A stretch of 64,000 nt of DNA, from contig JAKSYS010000232.1 of the NCBI GenBank assembly GCA_022925895.1, positions 1 to 64,000 on the forward strand, read 5' to 3'. The DNA is from Fragilaria crotonensis (Eukaryota; Bacillariophyta; Fragilariophyceae; Fragilariales; Fragilariaceae). Every line of letters starts with the position of its first letter. Position 1 is the stretch's first letter. The notes under the pieces are model-generated. The model had not been told where the DNA came from. It worked only from the letters and a program-made list of their open reading frames with translations, and did no database searches. Position numbers and translations under genes: made by a program. Below, one piece after another: positions 34,042-44,028 of this stretch.

Positions 34042-34475
34042 CTCGTAGGATAAGACCCACTCCCTCCAAAAAGGGATGTTTTCCGTACATGTGCATGCCA
34101 ATCCAGTAGTACTTCGTTCTAACTAGAATGGACAACACGACCGAAAAGAGGACGAAAAGGGCTTCAATTCCATATACAACACTTATATAATCAGACGACG
34201 TTACGAATGATTTCTATTCAAAGATATAGGTGAATCACAATGATTTTGACGGATTCCTATGGGTGCCAACAGACATTTTTGGCCAAAACAAACCATGCGT
34301 GCTTGCACACACAATTTTCAATGGATCAAACACGACCCCATAGAAATTTGTTGAAGCATTTTGCAATTGCTGTGCCACAAAACAACGCTGTTGCAAGCAA
34401 TCAAAAGTGACATGAGAGCAACAACCCCTGCCTCTGCTTTCTGTTGTCTGTTCATTTGTTGATGAGTCACTCACC

Positions 34476-35000
34476 ATGTCCATGTCACCATCCGCAGGAA
34501 GAAACGCAAGCACCAGTGCCAACAGTCCACCAATACATCCGTGCGGTGTCACGGTTGAGATTGTTGGTACTGGGAGGAGTGATCGTGGACGCTCCTGCGA
34601 GGAACATGATGTTTGTGGTACGGTGTTGCAGGAAGACTCCGTTGTGCGGATACGCCACATGCAGATCATTGGTGATACAGGAAAAGAGGAATCCGCGCTT
34701 GCTGTCTATTGGATTAGTGACGGAATTGATCGCTGTCGTGTTGGATTTCTTCCGCGTCACCTCATGAAGCAGTGGCAACTGTATGATGGGCGTATTGCAC
34801 AAGTGGTAGATGTATACGAAGGGTCTGAAAGCCCTACAAAACGACGCAAGAATGTTCGAAATTGCGGTTGCTGTGAGGCTGTTCTTATTGACAGTCGTGA
34901 CGAGGAGGGTGCGACCGGTAGTAGTGACAACCGAAAACGCACCTGCAGCGAGAAGAACGACAGTTCTGCAGCAAACAAGCAACAGAAACAACAAGAGTGA
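34476..35000 (+). CDS. Conserved-looking accessory protein of the pogo-type element
   Basis: 174 residues from an ATG in the context CACCATGTC. After a Ser/Pro-rich start comes VEIVGTGRSDRGRSCEEHDV, CGTVLQEDSVVRIRHMQIIG, EESALAVYWISDGIDRCRVG and FLPRHLMKQWQLYDGRIAQV, a compact beta-rich unit, followed by a Lys/Arg patch (SPTKRRKN, possible nuclear signal), a CGCC motif and a Gln/Lys tail. I have the impression that similar small proteins occur in diatom and oomycete genomes, but the function is unknown to me. It faces the transposase gene tail to tail (78 bases between stops), suggesting a dedicated role in the element's life cycle such as regulation or DNA binding. Confidence 0.7.
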   Translation: MSMSPSAGRNASTSANSPPIHPCGVTVEIVGTGRSDRGRSCEEHDVCGTVLQEDSVVRIRHMQIIGDTGKEESALAVYWISDGIDRCRVGFLPRHLMKQWQLYDGRIAQVVDVYEGSESPTKRRKNVRNCGCCEAVLIDSRDEEGATGSSDNRKRTCSEKNDSSAANKQQKQQE

Positions 35001-35078
35001 CAAACTAGCTAACATGTTAATTATGGTACGTACTGAGAGAGGAGGGGCTCCGAGTTGTGATGTTGTTGATCTTGTTGC

Positions 35079-36938
35079 TCACTCCTGCCTGTTTGCGTGC
35101 TGGACTTCTTGCAGAAGTTGAACAAGTTGCAACGTGTCAGGCAGTGGCGGAAAAGATTCTGATGTGATGTGAGAATTAGTACCGTCGATGATGATATTCT
35201 TGTTTGATGTCCCATTGTTTGTCTCGCCAAGAATGTGCCCATGGATGAGCGGTTGGTTGTCTTCATGATGGTAAGAAAGGAGGGGCTCCGAATGATTTCT
35301 CGTCTCGTCATCGCTGCTATTGTACTCATGATCACCACTCCCATCATCCTCATCGTTAGCCTGTTGCTGCTGGAAAGGATTGTCGTTTCGGTTTCTGAAG
35401 GTGTCGTCGTTAACTTCCTGCTCGTCGGCGGTGGCGTGCTGCTCTTCCTCCTGCTGCTGGTTGTGCGCTTGCTGGTTGCCTCCATGGTAAGAAAGAAGAG
35501 GCTCCGAATGATTTCTCAGCATCTCGTCATCATCACTGGCATCGTCATCGTTCTCATCACGACTCTCATCATCGCTGTTAACCTGCTGCTCCACAGGACA
35601 GTTGATTCCGTTTCTGACAAAGGTGTTGACTTCGTCGTCGTCGGCTGCATGCTCGTCCTCCTGACGCTGGTCGGCTGCATGCTCTTCCTCCTGACGTTGG
35701 TCGGCTGCATGCTCTTCCTCGTCCTGCACTGAAGGATAATAGCTGTACGTTCCATGACGCCATGCATTCCTTACCATCTGTGCAGGTAAGTCACGACAAG
35801 ACGTCGAACACCATTCAGCGATGTGTTTTCTGGTCGGTGGATCGATTTTCCCTTGGTGTAAACCAGTACTAATCATCCATTCCTCCCACAGTTTGCGCAA
35901 TCTGGATTTGAATGGTTTATTAACGCCAACATCAACCGGTTGGCACAGAGAAGTGCAACCACCAGGAATGTGTTCGACCTCAACACCCAAATCCTCGATT
36001 GCGTTTACAGTCGATTTCATCATGTGACAGCGGTAAGAGTCAAGCAACAGCAGCGGAACAATTCCAGGAGGTGCCTGGTCTACGTACGGCTTCAAGATTC
36101 TCTCGATCCATAAATGCATCACTCTTTCATCCATCCATGCATTGCCTTGGCATGCGTACACTATGTCATCTGGATAAGTGACGAATTCGTTTTTTTCAAT
36201 GCGACCATTTGGAGCTCCTTTAAAAACAAGTAATGGGGTAAGTACACGACCGCTTGCAGACACTGTCATGGCACATGTTACCCTCTTTGTGTCGCTTGTT
36301 GACTTTCGAATGTGAATTGTTCGCTGTCCCGCTAACTCAAGCGTACTCTTCGCATTGAATGTAAATGGAACAGGTGTTTGATCCATATTAAGGATAAAAT
36401 CTTCATGACGGTTGCTCTGTATAAGTTTTGGACGGATTGTTCGCACGTAATCTTGAGCCAAACCTGCAGTCTCGGATGGGGATCGCTGGCTTTCATGTGT
36501 TCCCATCCTGTGGACGAGACTGTGTTTTCTGATCCACCTCCGTACACTTTGATACCTTGCCCGGCTTGATTTTCGTTGGAACTCCGCCATCAATCGAGAA
36601 GCTTGAATGACGACAGTAGAAATAGAAACCGCAAACCCTTGTTCTCTTAGTTCAAAGATGAATTTGAGTAGATCATTTTCAATTGGCGCTAGGACTGAAG
36701 TAGGACCCTTAGCTGTACTCTTTGCCTTTGAGTTGCCGTGTTCCATCATGGTCCTTGAAATTGTCGACCATTCTCTGTACTGTTTCGGAATTATGTTGAG
36801 TGCTCGACATGCGGCCCTGATAGATTCACCTGCCTCTACGCGCCTTCTCACATTCCTAACGATTGCAAGCCTCTCAAAGTTCGCGAAACGCCTCCTTCTG
36901 CTGCTGTTACTGAGAGTAGGAGTAGTAGTCCCATCCAT
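35079..36938 (-). CDS. Pogo/CENP-B-type DDE_1 transposase
   Basis: 619 residues from MDGTTTPTLSNSSRRRRFAN; the frame is open further upstream but that part is the terminal repeat region. Residues 15-60 form a Psq-like helix-turn-helix (RAACRALNIIPKQYREW), and about 80-140 a CENP-B-type second DNA-binding domain ending RSVRRWIRKHS-like. The catalytic core shows NMDQTPVPF (D186), LLLLDSYRCH (D300) and CQPVDVGVNKPFK (D336), a DD35D arrangement. The core ends with LPAQMVRNAWRHGTYS. The C-terminal 200 residues are acidic and repetitive: EEEHAADQRQ is repeated three times and NHSEPLLSYH twice. A third NSEPLLS copy lies past the stop in another frame (to 35021), so the original tail was probably longer. 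Confidence 0.93.
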   Translation of the reverse strand: MDGTTTPTLSNSSRRRRFANFERLAIVRNVRRRVEAGESIRAACRALNIIPKQYREWSTISRTMMEHGNSKAKSTAKGPTSVLAPIENDLLKFIFELREQGFAVSISTVVIQASRLMAEFQRKSSRARYQSVRRWIRKHSLVHRMGTHESQRSPSETAGLAQDYVRTIRPKLIQSNRHEDFILNMDQTPVPFTFNAKSTLELAGQRTIHIRKSTSDTKRVTCAMTVSASGRVLTPLLVFKGAPNGRIEKNEFVTYPDDIVYACQGNAWMDERVMHLWIERILKPYVDQAPPGIVPLLLLDSYRCHMMKSTVNAIEDLGVEVEHIPGGCTSLCQPVDVGVNKPFKSRLRKLWEEWMISTGLHQGKIDPPTRKHIAEWCSTSCRDLPAQMVRNAWRHGTYSYYPSVQDEEEHAADQRQEEEHAADQRQEDEHAADDDEVNTFVRNGINCPVEQQVNSDDESRDENDDDASDDDEMLRNHSEPLLSYHGGNQQAHNQQQEEEQHATADEQEVNDDTFRNRNDNPFQQQQANDEDDGSGDHEYNSSDDETRNHSEPLLSYHHEDNQPLIHGHILGETNNGTSNKNIIIDGTNSHITSESFPPLPDTLQLVQLLQEVQHANRQE

Positions 36939-37127
36939 TATGGACAAGAACGATGTCAACAAACAAAACTGTGAACGAACGCAACAGTCACGTTTCACAA
37001 ACGCGCGCCAAATAACAAGTAGGTAAAAAGACTTTTTTATGGCGCACATTTGGACGGAATCTTGCTCTTGGTTTACGTAGGTTAAGACCCACCCCGCAAA
37101 AAAAGTGTCAAAACCCGCACAATTCCT

Positions 37128-37152
37128 GGGTCTTAACCAGAGAGTTTTACGG
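37128..37152 (-). repeat. Right terminal inverted repeat of the pogo-type element
   Basis: 25 bp, perfect inverse of 34017-34041, followed by TA. Confidence 0.95.
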
Positions 37153-38070
37153 TAGGTATTGTACAAATTCCATGCACTATGAATATGGACAGTAAAGTCG
37201 GATTTCGGATTGCTAAATACCGTAGACCCCGAACACCGAATACCGACTACCGACTCCTACGAGTACTGAGTGTGTGGAACAAGGTACTAGTACTGTGTAC
37301 TCCGGAGTACCTCTCTCAGGGTTCATGTTGTATTCGTTCCATATGTTCGGTACGCTGCACGCCATACGTAATTCTACAGTCAGTGCAAAAGATGTCATAG
37401 TTCCCAAAATGGTGGTAACACGTACTGCACCACGCACTATTGTTAGGAATGTACACCACGCCAATCGACGAAGGCACCTACACTATGCAGATGCTTGTGA
37501 ACATATAAGCAATACTGGAAATCCAGAAGTTCCGTGGATTCCGACTGGCATCGCACAACACACGATGCAATTCCGACTTCCAAGGTCATCCTACTGTTCT
37601 ACTCATGTGCTATTCTGTACTCGAGTATGTAGCAGTGCTTGATCGTCAGTGCGACTGCTTGCCTAATGGGACAGATACTCCGAGTACAAGTATGCAAGTA
37701 CTTGACCTTGCTGTGCCAGCGATGATAGGCAAAGGAAAGGGTGACCGCAAGAACTGTTGTGAGTACTTGTACCCGTACCCAGTACGAGTAGAATAGTGAA
37801 TAACCAGTATCAAATTGGCCATCTGCATAGAGCGGTCGCCAGAAGTGACAATTGATGTGTCGCGACATAGCGGTACATGCACATACTCCGAGTATATGTG
37901 TATGGTGTCGACGAATCCAAGAGAATCTCGGTTCAGTTCTTCTTCACACAGCCAGGATGTCAAGGTTCCCGTCATAATCACAAGATCATCACAGAAATAC
38001 GACTACACTGATTAGTATTATGAGAGTACATTCATGAGCCGAGATCTTCAAACTCTTCTCTTAGATCATC
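37153..38070. other. Intergenic, GTAC-rich
   Basis: Right flank of the pogo-type element, then the upstream region of the Ric8-like gene. GTAC motifs cluster at 37255-37310, 37600-37700 and 37760-37800. No gene is supported. Confidence 0.4.
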
Positions 38071-39618
38071 ATGAACGATAACTTCCCGTCACAACTCCTC
38101 CAAGCCCTTTCGCTGGTATCATCAACTGAGTCATCATATCAATCTTCCAATCATCGTTTCGCTTTGGAGGAATGCAACAGAGCATTTGAAGCAGCTTCTC
38201 CTTCAACATTATCGACATTGCCAGCGCCGTCCAATTCGTTGTTGCACAAGGTGACACATGTCCTGGAATCGATGCTCCTTCAGGATATTCCAAACGACTC
38301 GGACGATACCGGTAGTGCAAGTGGTACAGGCAACTCGGAGACGTTGGTGTACTCAGAGTACTTGAGAGCCGCCAAGAATTTGTTGCGATGGAATTTAATA
38401 TGGCAGAGTCTGCAACCGATCAGCGCAATGTCAACTCCAGCACCGACACCAGCGGCGGTGTCAGGATTGGATGATGATAACCAGGACGAAGGTGGCAGCG
38501 GCGAAAACCTGAATAGCAACAATGGAAATCCATTCGAGGCATTGCAACGGTTCAGCATGTTGAGTTTGTACATGTCTCATCTCAACGCCAGTATTGGAAT
38601 CCCATCTCGTCAGGAGGAGGCACGGTATGCCACCCTTTGCCTCTTGCATGCCACGTACCATAATACCATTGATACCAGTAACAAGGAACAACAAGAAGAG
38701 CAACAGCAATCCCCACTCGAATACCTGGTCCAAGATCTCTCGTATTTACAAATCTTTTGCAAGGTCATGTTGAATGTGGCATCCACTCGAGCTGTACAAT
38801 TGGCCAATCTACGACTGCTACATAACTTGATGGTCTCGCTCCCATCCTTTGTCAAGGATCTTCATCAATGCAAACTGAGCGACGCCTACGACGAGGACAA
38901 CAAAAACGCTGTTGTTCCGCTGACGAATATCAACACCGTTCAGGACTTGTTGCTGTATCATGTCGACGTGTGCACGTCTGTGGAGGACGGTGGTGGCGAC
39001 GACAATGACGACCGCCACCAGGAGGTTGTCACCGAACTCACACGCATTCTCTACATTCTACGTGCTGGCAGAACAATGGACGCACAACTCCTGAAAAGAT
39101 TGTTGCTTCTACCAGAAAGTCGACTACTTGCAATTATGCTCCTCACCGATACCCCGACAGCAGCTGTGATCGAGATGGATGTAAAATCCATATTGATGGA
39201 CGCTTTCGAAGCTCAGGTATCAGCCGTTGTGGACCAGACCTTGCTAGGGACGGAGGCTACCAGCGCATTGACTCCCGTTCTAATGCTGTTTAACAACGTT
39301 TGCCAAAACCACATTGAGTTCCGACAAGCAACTCGCAGTCGCATCTTCCCGAATCCCATCGACTCGTCTTCGGCGGCTGGAAATCCAAACGACACAAGAA
39401 TGACACCGGCAGACGCTCCTCCGGGAACTCTCCGCAACAGATGCATTCGATTGTTGTCATGGACCGAATCTCACACGAAACGTTGGATGGCAGAACTGCT
39501 GTGGATTGTGTGTGACGGAAATGCCGAGGAATATGTGCAACGAGTGGGATTGGGAAATGCCATGCCCCTATTAAACGCCCGTGGATTGATGGAATTACCA
39601 ACAACTGACCAATCATGA
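38071..39618 (+). CDS. Ric8 (synembryn)-like protein
   Basis: 515 residues, all-helical in appearance like an armadillo-type repeat protein. The C-terminal block is the best evidence: HIEFRQATRSRIFPNPID, an acidic/Pro linker, then APPGTLRNRCIRLLSWTESH, WMAELLWIVCDGNAEEYVQR and VGLGNAMPLLNARGLM. In Ric8, chaperone and exchange factor of heterotrimeric G-alpha subunits, the corresponding segment reads 'R..V.P......P...TLR.RL.RLM......K...AEFLF.LC......I...G.GNA.GLL..RGL'. The N-terminal third is divergent, with low-complexity Ser, Gln and Asp loops typical of diatom proteins. Intronless. It could also be another armadillo-repeat protein. Confidence 0.6.
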   Translation: MNDNFPSQLLQALSLVSSTESSYQSSNHRFALEECNRAFEAASPSTLSTLPAPSNSLLHKVTHVLESMLLQDIPNDSDDTGSASGTGNSETLVYSEYLRAAKNLLRWNLIWQSLQPISAMSTPAPTPAAVSGLDDDNQDEGGSGENLNSNNGNPFEALQRFSMLSLYMSHLNASIGIPSRQEEARYATLCLLHATYHNTIDTSNKEQQEEQQQSPLEYLVQDLSYLQIFCKVMLNVASTRAVQLANLRLLHNLMVSLPSFVKDLHQCKLSDAYDEDNKNAVVPLTNINTVQDLLLYHVDVCTSVEDGGGDDNDDRHQEVVTELTRILYILRAGRTMDAQLLKRLLLLPESRLLAIMLLTDTPTAAVIEMDVKSILMDAFEAQVSAVVDQTLLGTEATSALTPVLMLFNNVCQNHIEFRQATRSRIFPNPIDSSSAAGNPNDTRMTPADAPPGTLRNRCIRLLSWTESHTKRWMAELLWIVCDGNAEEYVQRVGLGNAMPLLNARGLMELPTTDQS

Positions 39619-39855
39619 CTCATCCTGACAACGTTGTTACAACGAACCGTATTGACTACTGTACAACGTTGTCTCCACCAATAAATGCCCTATAGCTAAA
39701 GTAGCACGCTAACGTTAGGTTTACGGAAAACTCCAAACTCCAAGTTTTTCTGCCGTTCCATCGCGTCGAACGCATTGAGATTAACCCGTGCTACTTCCCG
39801 GAGCATTAATTATTTTACCTGCCAAAACAAGGTGCTGTATCGCGCTCTCGCGCTC

Positions 39856-41259
39856 TCAAATGACTAGCTGCATGCATGCCGGTCCCGACCCACGGCTGGC
39901 AAGCCAAGCACCGAGCATGCTAAAGCTACCCCTCCCCTTGACAATGCACGTCGCTTGTGCCATGACCAACACGTCGGCCCAAACAGCCAAACTCCCCTCC
40001 AAATCATTCAACCCGGGCCCAGACCGATCCACATGAATAATTTTGGTATCCGCATACCTTACCACTGTGGGATCCTTATCGTATAGTATCTTTTTCGCCT
40101 TGGCATCGTCCGACACGACGACAATGGGAAAGTTGTTGTTGGTATTATTGTTGTTGGATTGGAGCATTCCACGCCTCACCATTTTGGCATTGCCAAACAA
40201 ATTATCCAAATCATCCCTTGTAAATCGATCGGCATCTTTCCACCGCACCCCATCTCCTCCAGTCCGTGCATGGACCACCATGTATGGTATTGTCGCACTC
40301 GTGGTGCTACTCATCGTCATCCTTGTGGCGTTGTGGTTAAAATGAATTCCCAACTGTTCTCGCAAGGCCACAGTCGTGGCAACCAGTTGTGGCGATGGTC
40401 GGTACAGGGTACTAAAGATTTGCTTGTACAAATTTCCTGGCACTCCGGCACCGCGACCCACCCCGTGTGCGGCCAAGAGGGATCGGACCTCTGGAGATCG
40501 CCACTGGTGTTCCAAATTGACTGGACTGTTGGCCTCTATGCGAAGGACAGGAATGTGAGATAGGGATTGGAATTTGGAGGGTGTGTCCAGGACGGGTGGA
40601 TTCTTGTTGCGTAGTTTCATGAGTTTTGATTTGAGATCATTCAGATGAGGTGGGAACCAGTTCCATTGGATGCGATTGGGTTGTAGAATTAGTTCCAGTT
40701 GGATGGGGAATGTAATGTCAATCAAGAAAATGCGATTGGTAATGATTGCCACTATGAAAGATGCCATGATGGCACGTTGTCGATTTCCCGTTCCGGAACA
40801 TGATTTGTGACAAGTGAAGATTAGATACTTGTTTTGGTCGGTATCCTTGGTTTGCTGATGCGCATTGCGGAGTGATTCGTTATGAAATTTTACGTATGCC
40901 TCCATCCATGGAGGTATTGATGTATCAATATTGGGGGCAGCGACACTCCAGGGAAGAGCATTTGTTAGGTCGTTCTTGGAGGGAGTTACTGGTAGATCTG
41001 TTGATTGAGACGATTCCCGAGGAACAGAGACGACAGTTTCGGCTGCATTCCTTGTGCCAAGTGGATCAGCCTTTTTCCGTATTGCTTGACTGAGGTTATC
41101 TTGAGGGAGACGGCTAACGTCACGTACAAGATCGATCGGCAAGACTGGATCTGGAGGTGAACACATGCTGAACAAAAATATTACAAGACCAAGCGCTGCA
41201 ACGATCGCAAGTTGAAACCTTCTCGTTTGCTTAGAGTTTCGGACTCTAGCGAAACGCAT
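39856..41259 (-). CDS. Fucosyltransferase-like type II Golgi membrane protein
   Basis: 467 residues. A short cytosolic basic tail (MRFARVRNSKQTRRFQ) is followed by one membrane segment at about 17-33 (LAIVAALGLVIFLFSM), the classic type II glycosyltransferase topology. A Ser/Pro stem follows. The lumenal domain contains YLIFTCHKSCSGTGNRQRAI and AIITNRIFLIDITFP, resembling the 'G.GNR...'/'..T.RV.L.D' opening of alpha-1,2 and xyloglucan-type fucosyltransferases. Later YMVVHARTGGDGVRWKDADR resembles the 'HIR.GD' donor-binding block, and the last block VMAQATCIVKGRGSFSMLGA matches the region where these enzymes end. Substrate is unknown; cell-wall or glycoprotein glycan is an inference. The 73-bp satellite begins 480 bp upstream of its start. 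Confidence 0.55.
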   Translation of the reverse strand: MRFARVRNSKQTRRFQLAIVAALGLVIFLFSMCSPPDPVLPIDLVRDVSRLPQDNLSQAIRKKADPLGTRNAAETVVSVPRESSQSTDLPVTPSKNDLTNALPWSVAAPNIDTSIPPWMEAYVKFHNESLRNAHQQTKDTDQNKYLIFTCHKSCSGTGNRQRAIMASFIVAIITNRIFLIDITFPIQLELILQPNRIQWNWFPPHLNDLKSKLMKLRNKNPPVLDTPSKFQSLSHIPVLRIEANSPVNLEHQWRSPEVRSLLAAHGVGRGAGVPGNLYKQIFSTLYRPSPQLVATTVALREQLGIHFNHNATRMTMSSTTSATIPYMVVHARTGGDGVRWKDADRFTRDDLDNLFGNAKMVRRGMLQSNNNNTNNNFPIVVVSDDAKAKKILYDKDPTVVRYADTKIIHVDRSGPGLNDLEGSLAVWADVLVMAQATCIVKGRGSFSMLGAWLASRGSGPACMQLVI

Positions 41260-41737
41260 CCTGGCAGTGATAACTGCAGTATAGAGTATAGAAAGGCAAT
41301 TCGATGATCAACTTGCTGTGTCCATGTCCATAGCTCATTGTTCACCCCGTTCATGACGTGACATGAAATGACTACTGTCGTAGAGAGACATTCCACGTAC
41401 TGTAGCATTATAGGATTGGATCCGATTAGGTTTCACCAATTTGACGTCAGCGCCCACGTCATAGTAATAATCTACAGTGAGACCTCCTGTAGAAGAATTT
41501 TGAAGACATCGGAAATTTGAATGGCTGACAAAACACGGAATCTTTGTTGTTGACTTCTATCGGTGCTTTTCCTAATGCGCATGCCAAGCCTTTGTCATGT
41601 CAGATAGATAACTGCTACTCTTCTCCTTCTATCAGTGATTCATGTGTTTCCCTTTTGAATCTTCATGTGTTTCCCTTTTGAATCACTCGAGTACTACACT
41701 GTACTGCAACAGTACTACCGTACTCAAAGGACTATTT
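41260..41737. other. Intergenic, upstream of the glycosyltransferase-like gene
   Basis: No gene. A 25-bp direct repeat (TCATGTGTTTCCCTTTTGAA) occurs twice near 41639-41685. The segment holds the likely promoter of the minus-strand gene. Confidence 0.5.
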
Positions 41738-42832
41738 GCCATTGTACTGTACTGCTGTTACTGGTACTGTGACGACTATTTGAAGATCGAATTTCGATCA
41801 CCAAATAGTCGCCATTGTACTGTACTGCTGTTACTGGTACTGTGACGACTATTTGAAGATCGAATTTCGATCACCAAATAGTCGCCATTGTACTGTACTG
41901 GTGTTACTGGTACTGTGACGACTATTTGAAGATCAAATTTCGATCACCAAATAGTCGCCATTGTACTGTACTAGTGTTACTCGTACTGTGACGACTATTT
42001 GAAGATCAAATTTCGATCACCAAATAGTCGCCATTGTACTGTACTGGTGATACTCGTACTGTGACGACTATTTGAAGATCGAATTTCGATCACCAAATAG
42101 TCGCCATTGTACTGTACTGCTGTTACTCGTACTGTGACGACTATTTGAAGATCAAATTTCGATCACCAAATAGTCGCCATTGTACTGTACTGGTGTTACT
42201 CGTACTGTGACGACTATTTGAAGATCGAATTTTGATCACCAAATAGTCGCCATTGTACTGTACTGGTGTTACTTGTACTGTGACGACTATTTGAAGATCG
42301 AATTTCGATCACCAAATAGTCGCCATTGTACTGTACTGGTGTTACTCATACTGTGACGACTATTTGAAGATCGAATTTCGATCACCAAATAGTCGCCATT
42401 GTACTGTACTGGTGATACTCGTACTGTGACGACTATTTGAAGATCGAATTTCGATCACCAAATAGTCGCCATTGTACTGTACTGGTGTTACTCATACTGT
42501 GATGACTATTTGAAGATCAAATTTTGATCACCAAATAGTCACCATTGTACTGTACTGGTGATACTCGTACTGTGACGACTATTTGAAGATCGAATTTCGA
42601 TCACCAAATAGTCGCCATTGTACTGTACTGGTGTTACTCATACTGTGACGACTATTTGAAGATCGAATTTCGATCACCAAATAGTCGCCATTGTACTGTA
42701 CTGGTGATACTCGTACTGTGACGACTATTTGAAGATCGAATTTCGATCACCAAATAGTCGCCATTGTACTGTACTAGTGTTACTCGTACTGTGACGACTA
42801 TTTGAAGATCAAATTTCGATCACCAAATAGTA
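41738..42832. repeat. 73-bp palindromic satellite, 15 copies
   Basis: A uniform 73-bp unit, about 15.0 copies. Each unit has a linker (GCCATTGTACTGTACTG plus GTGTTACTCGTACTGT) and a 37-bp near-perfect palindrome: arms GACTATTTG and CAAATAGTC around GATCGAA and TTCGATC. Copies differ by a few transitions. In the copy at 42500-42545 both arms change together (TGACTATTTG with CAAATAGTCA, and GATCAAA with TTTGATC), so pairing is kept. Others show one-sided changes that would leave a G-T pair on one strand. The frame is not coding. Confidence 0.97.
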
Positions 42833-44028
42833 GTCCCCATCCTACTCATGATGTCGAACAAGAACGAAAGTTGTTTTTAATTCTACTAAATGTACTACTT
42901 CGTGTGCTGTACATCAACAAAATTATCAGAAACATCAGTTTCATGTCCAGAACAGAGGTCGTTGAGTGGTGCCTCAGGCAAGTGGATCTCTTGCGACATT
43001 GATTAGCTAGGACCAAATAATGTGCTTGGAACCTTTGTACATAGAAGTAGTGTACTGAAAGAGGTCATACTTGGTTTCCAATGATACATTGAAATCGGTT
43101 GCATGACAAAAATGACCTTTGAAAGGCAAAGAAGCAGTCCATGACATAGCCTTGAGAGCAGATAGAGTCTGATCCACTGGATGTGGATCCTGCATCAATG
43201 GTCCTTCTTGCTTGTTGTGGATGATCCTAAAGAGAACAAAACAGGGGGGTTGGTTACAGAATAATCGGTAGGTGGGTGCTGTAGTAACGCAAAATGGCAA
43301 CAGACAGAGAGCGAACAAGAGCAAAAACAGAACAACAGCAACAAGAGAAACAAAAGCAGCAAGGAGAGCAAGAACAACAAGAGAAACAAGAATGACAGGG
43401 AGACAAAGTGCCGTACCATCGTGGTTGTGAAATATCAAAATTATGAGTTTTGTGTGAGTAAACTTGAATCCACTACTGGTACCCTGTTATATACACATCT
43501 AGACACGATCATTTTTATTTCTATTCAAACAAATGTGGCGCTGATTTATGTTCCTTATCTAGAACGTAGTTTTGCACAAGAGGTGGTTTGAAAAGTGGGC
43601 GCTGAGAAAATCAAAGATAAAGATTCCGTACAAGTTAAATTCCGCAACAAAAGTGCTGAAAAGTGCTGACGTCAAATTGGTGAAACCTAATCGGACCCGC
43701 TACAGTACTTGTACTCGAACCTTATCTATGCTACAGTAGAAGTAATGTACCAGGTCTATAGGTAGCGTAGTTAGAATCTGAAATCCCTTAATCCAAAAAA
43801 GCGATCTAAATTTTCAATTTTGACGCGCCGAATGACGAATCTGTTCAAGGTAACAAGACTCCTCCTTCCCTCAACTTGGTGCGAATTGCGATTACGACAT
43901 TGAGGTTGACACCGAACTTCCCGTGCTACGACAGAACAAGAACATCACCATTGCTGCGATATGACTAAGCACAATCGGTGAGCTATCGCAATCTGCACCG
44001 CCCTCATCTCTGTGAATCGGTCGTCATC
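42833..44028. other. Intergenic between the satellite and the first hydrolase
   Basis: An open minus frame at 43007-43438 translates a hydrophobic Leu/Val/Phe run from a CAA/GAA-rich repeat tract (43300-43390) and is not called. GTAC motifs are present at 43700-43760. No gene is recognised. Confidence 0.4.

Larger units (their letters stand above)
34017..37152. mobile_element. 3.1-kb pogo-type transposon with 25-bp perfect terminal inverted repeats
   Basis: Ends CCGTAAAACTCTCTGGTTAA plus GACCC (34017-34041) and its exact inverse (37128-37152), flanked by TA on both sides (34015-34016 and 37153-37154). TA duplication is the hallmark of the Tc1/mariner/pogo superfamily. A GTAGG-TAAGACCCAC motif lies just inside each end (about 34043-34060 and 37078-37095) in direct rather than inverted orientation. 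Two convergent genes are inside: an accessory gene (34476-35000, plus) and a DDE_1 transposase (35079-36938, minus). Perfect TIRs and an intact catalytic core indicate a recently active element. It starts only 61 bp from the right end of the 6.4-kb transposon. Confidence 0.93.

Noticed and set aside
35235-35732. 165-codon hydrophobic plus ORF inside the pogo-type element
   Set aside because: It is the antisense reading of the acidic repetitive transposase tail (Glu/Asp/His codons read as Leu/Val).
41745-42830. Satellite array considered as a CRISPR array
   Set aside because: There are no unique spacers: the whole 73-bp unit is repeated. The genome is eukaryotic and no cas gene is present.
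43007-43438. 143-codon minus ORF with a strongly hydrophobic middle
   Set aside because: The hydrophobic run is the reverse reading of a CAA/GAA-rich low-complexity tract, not a membrane segment of a gene.
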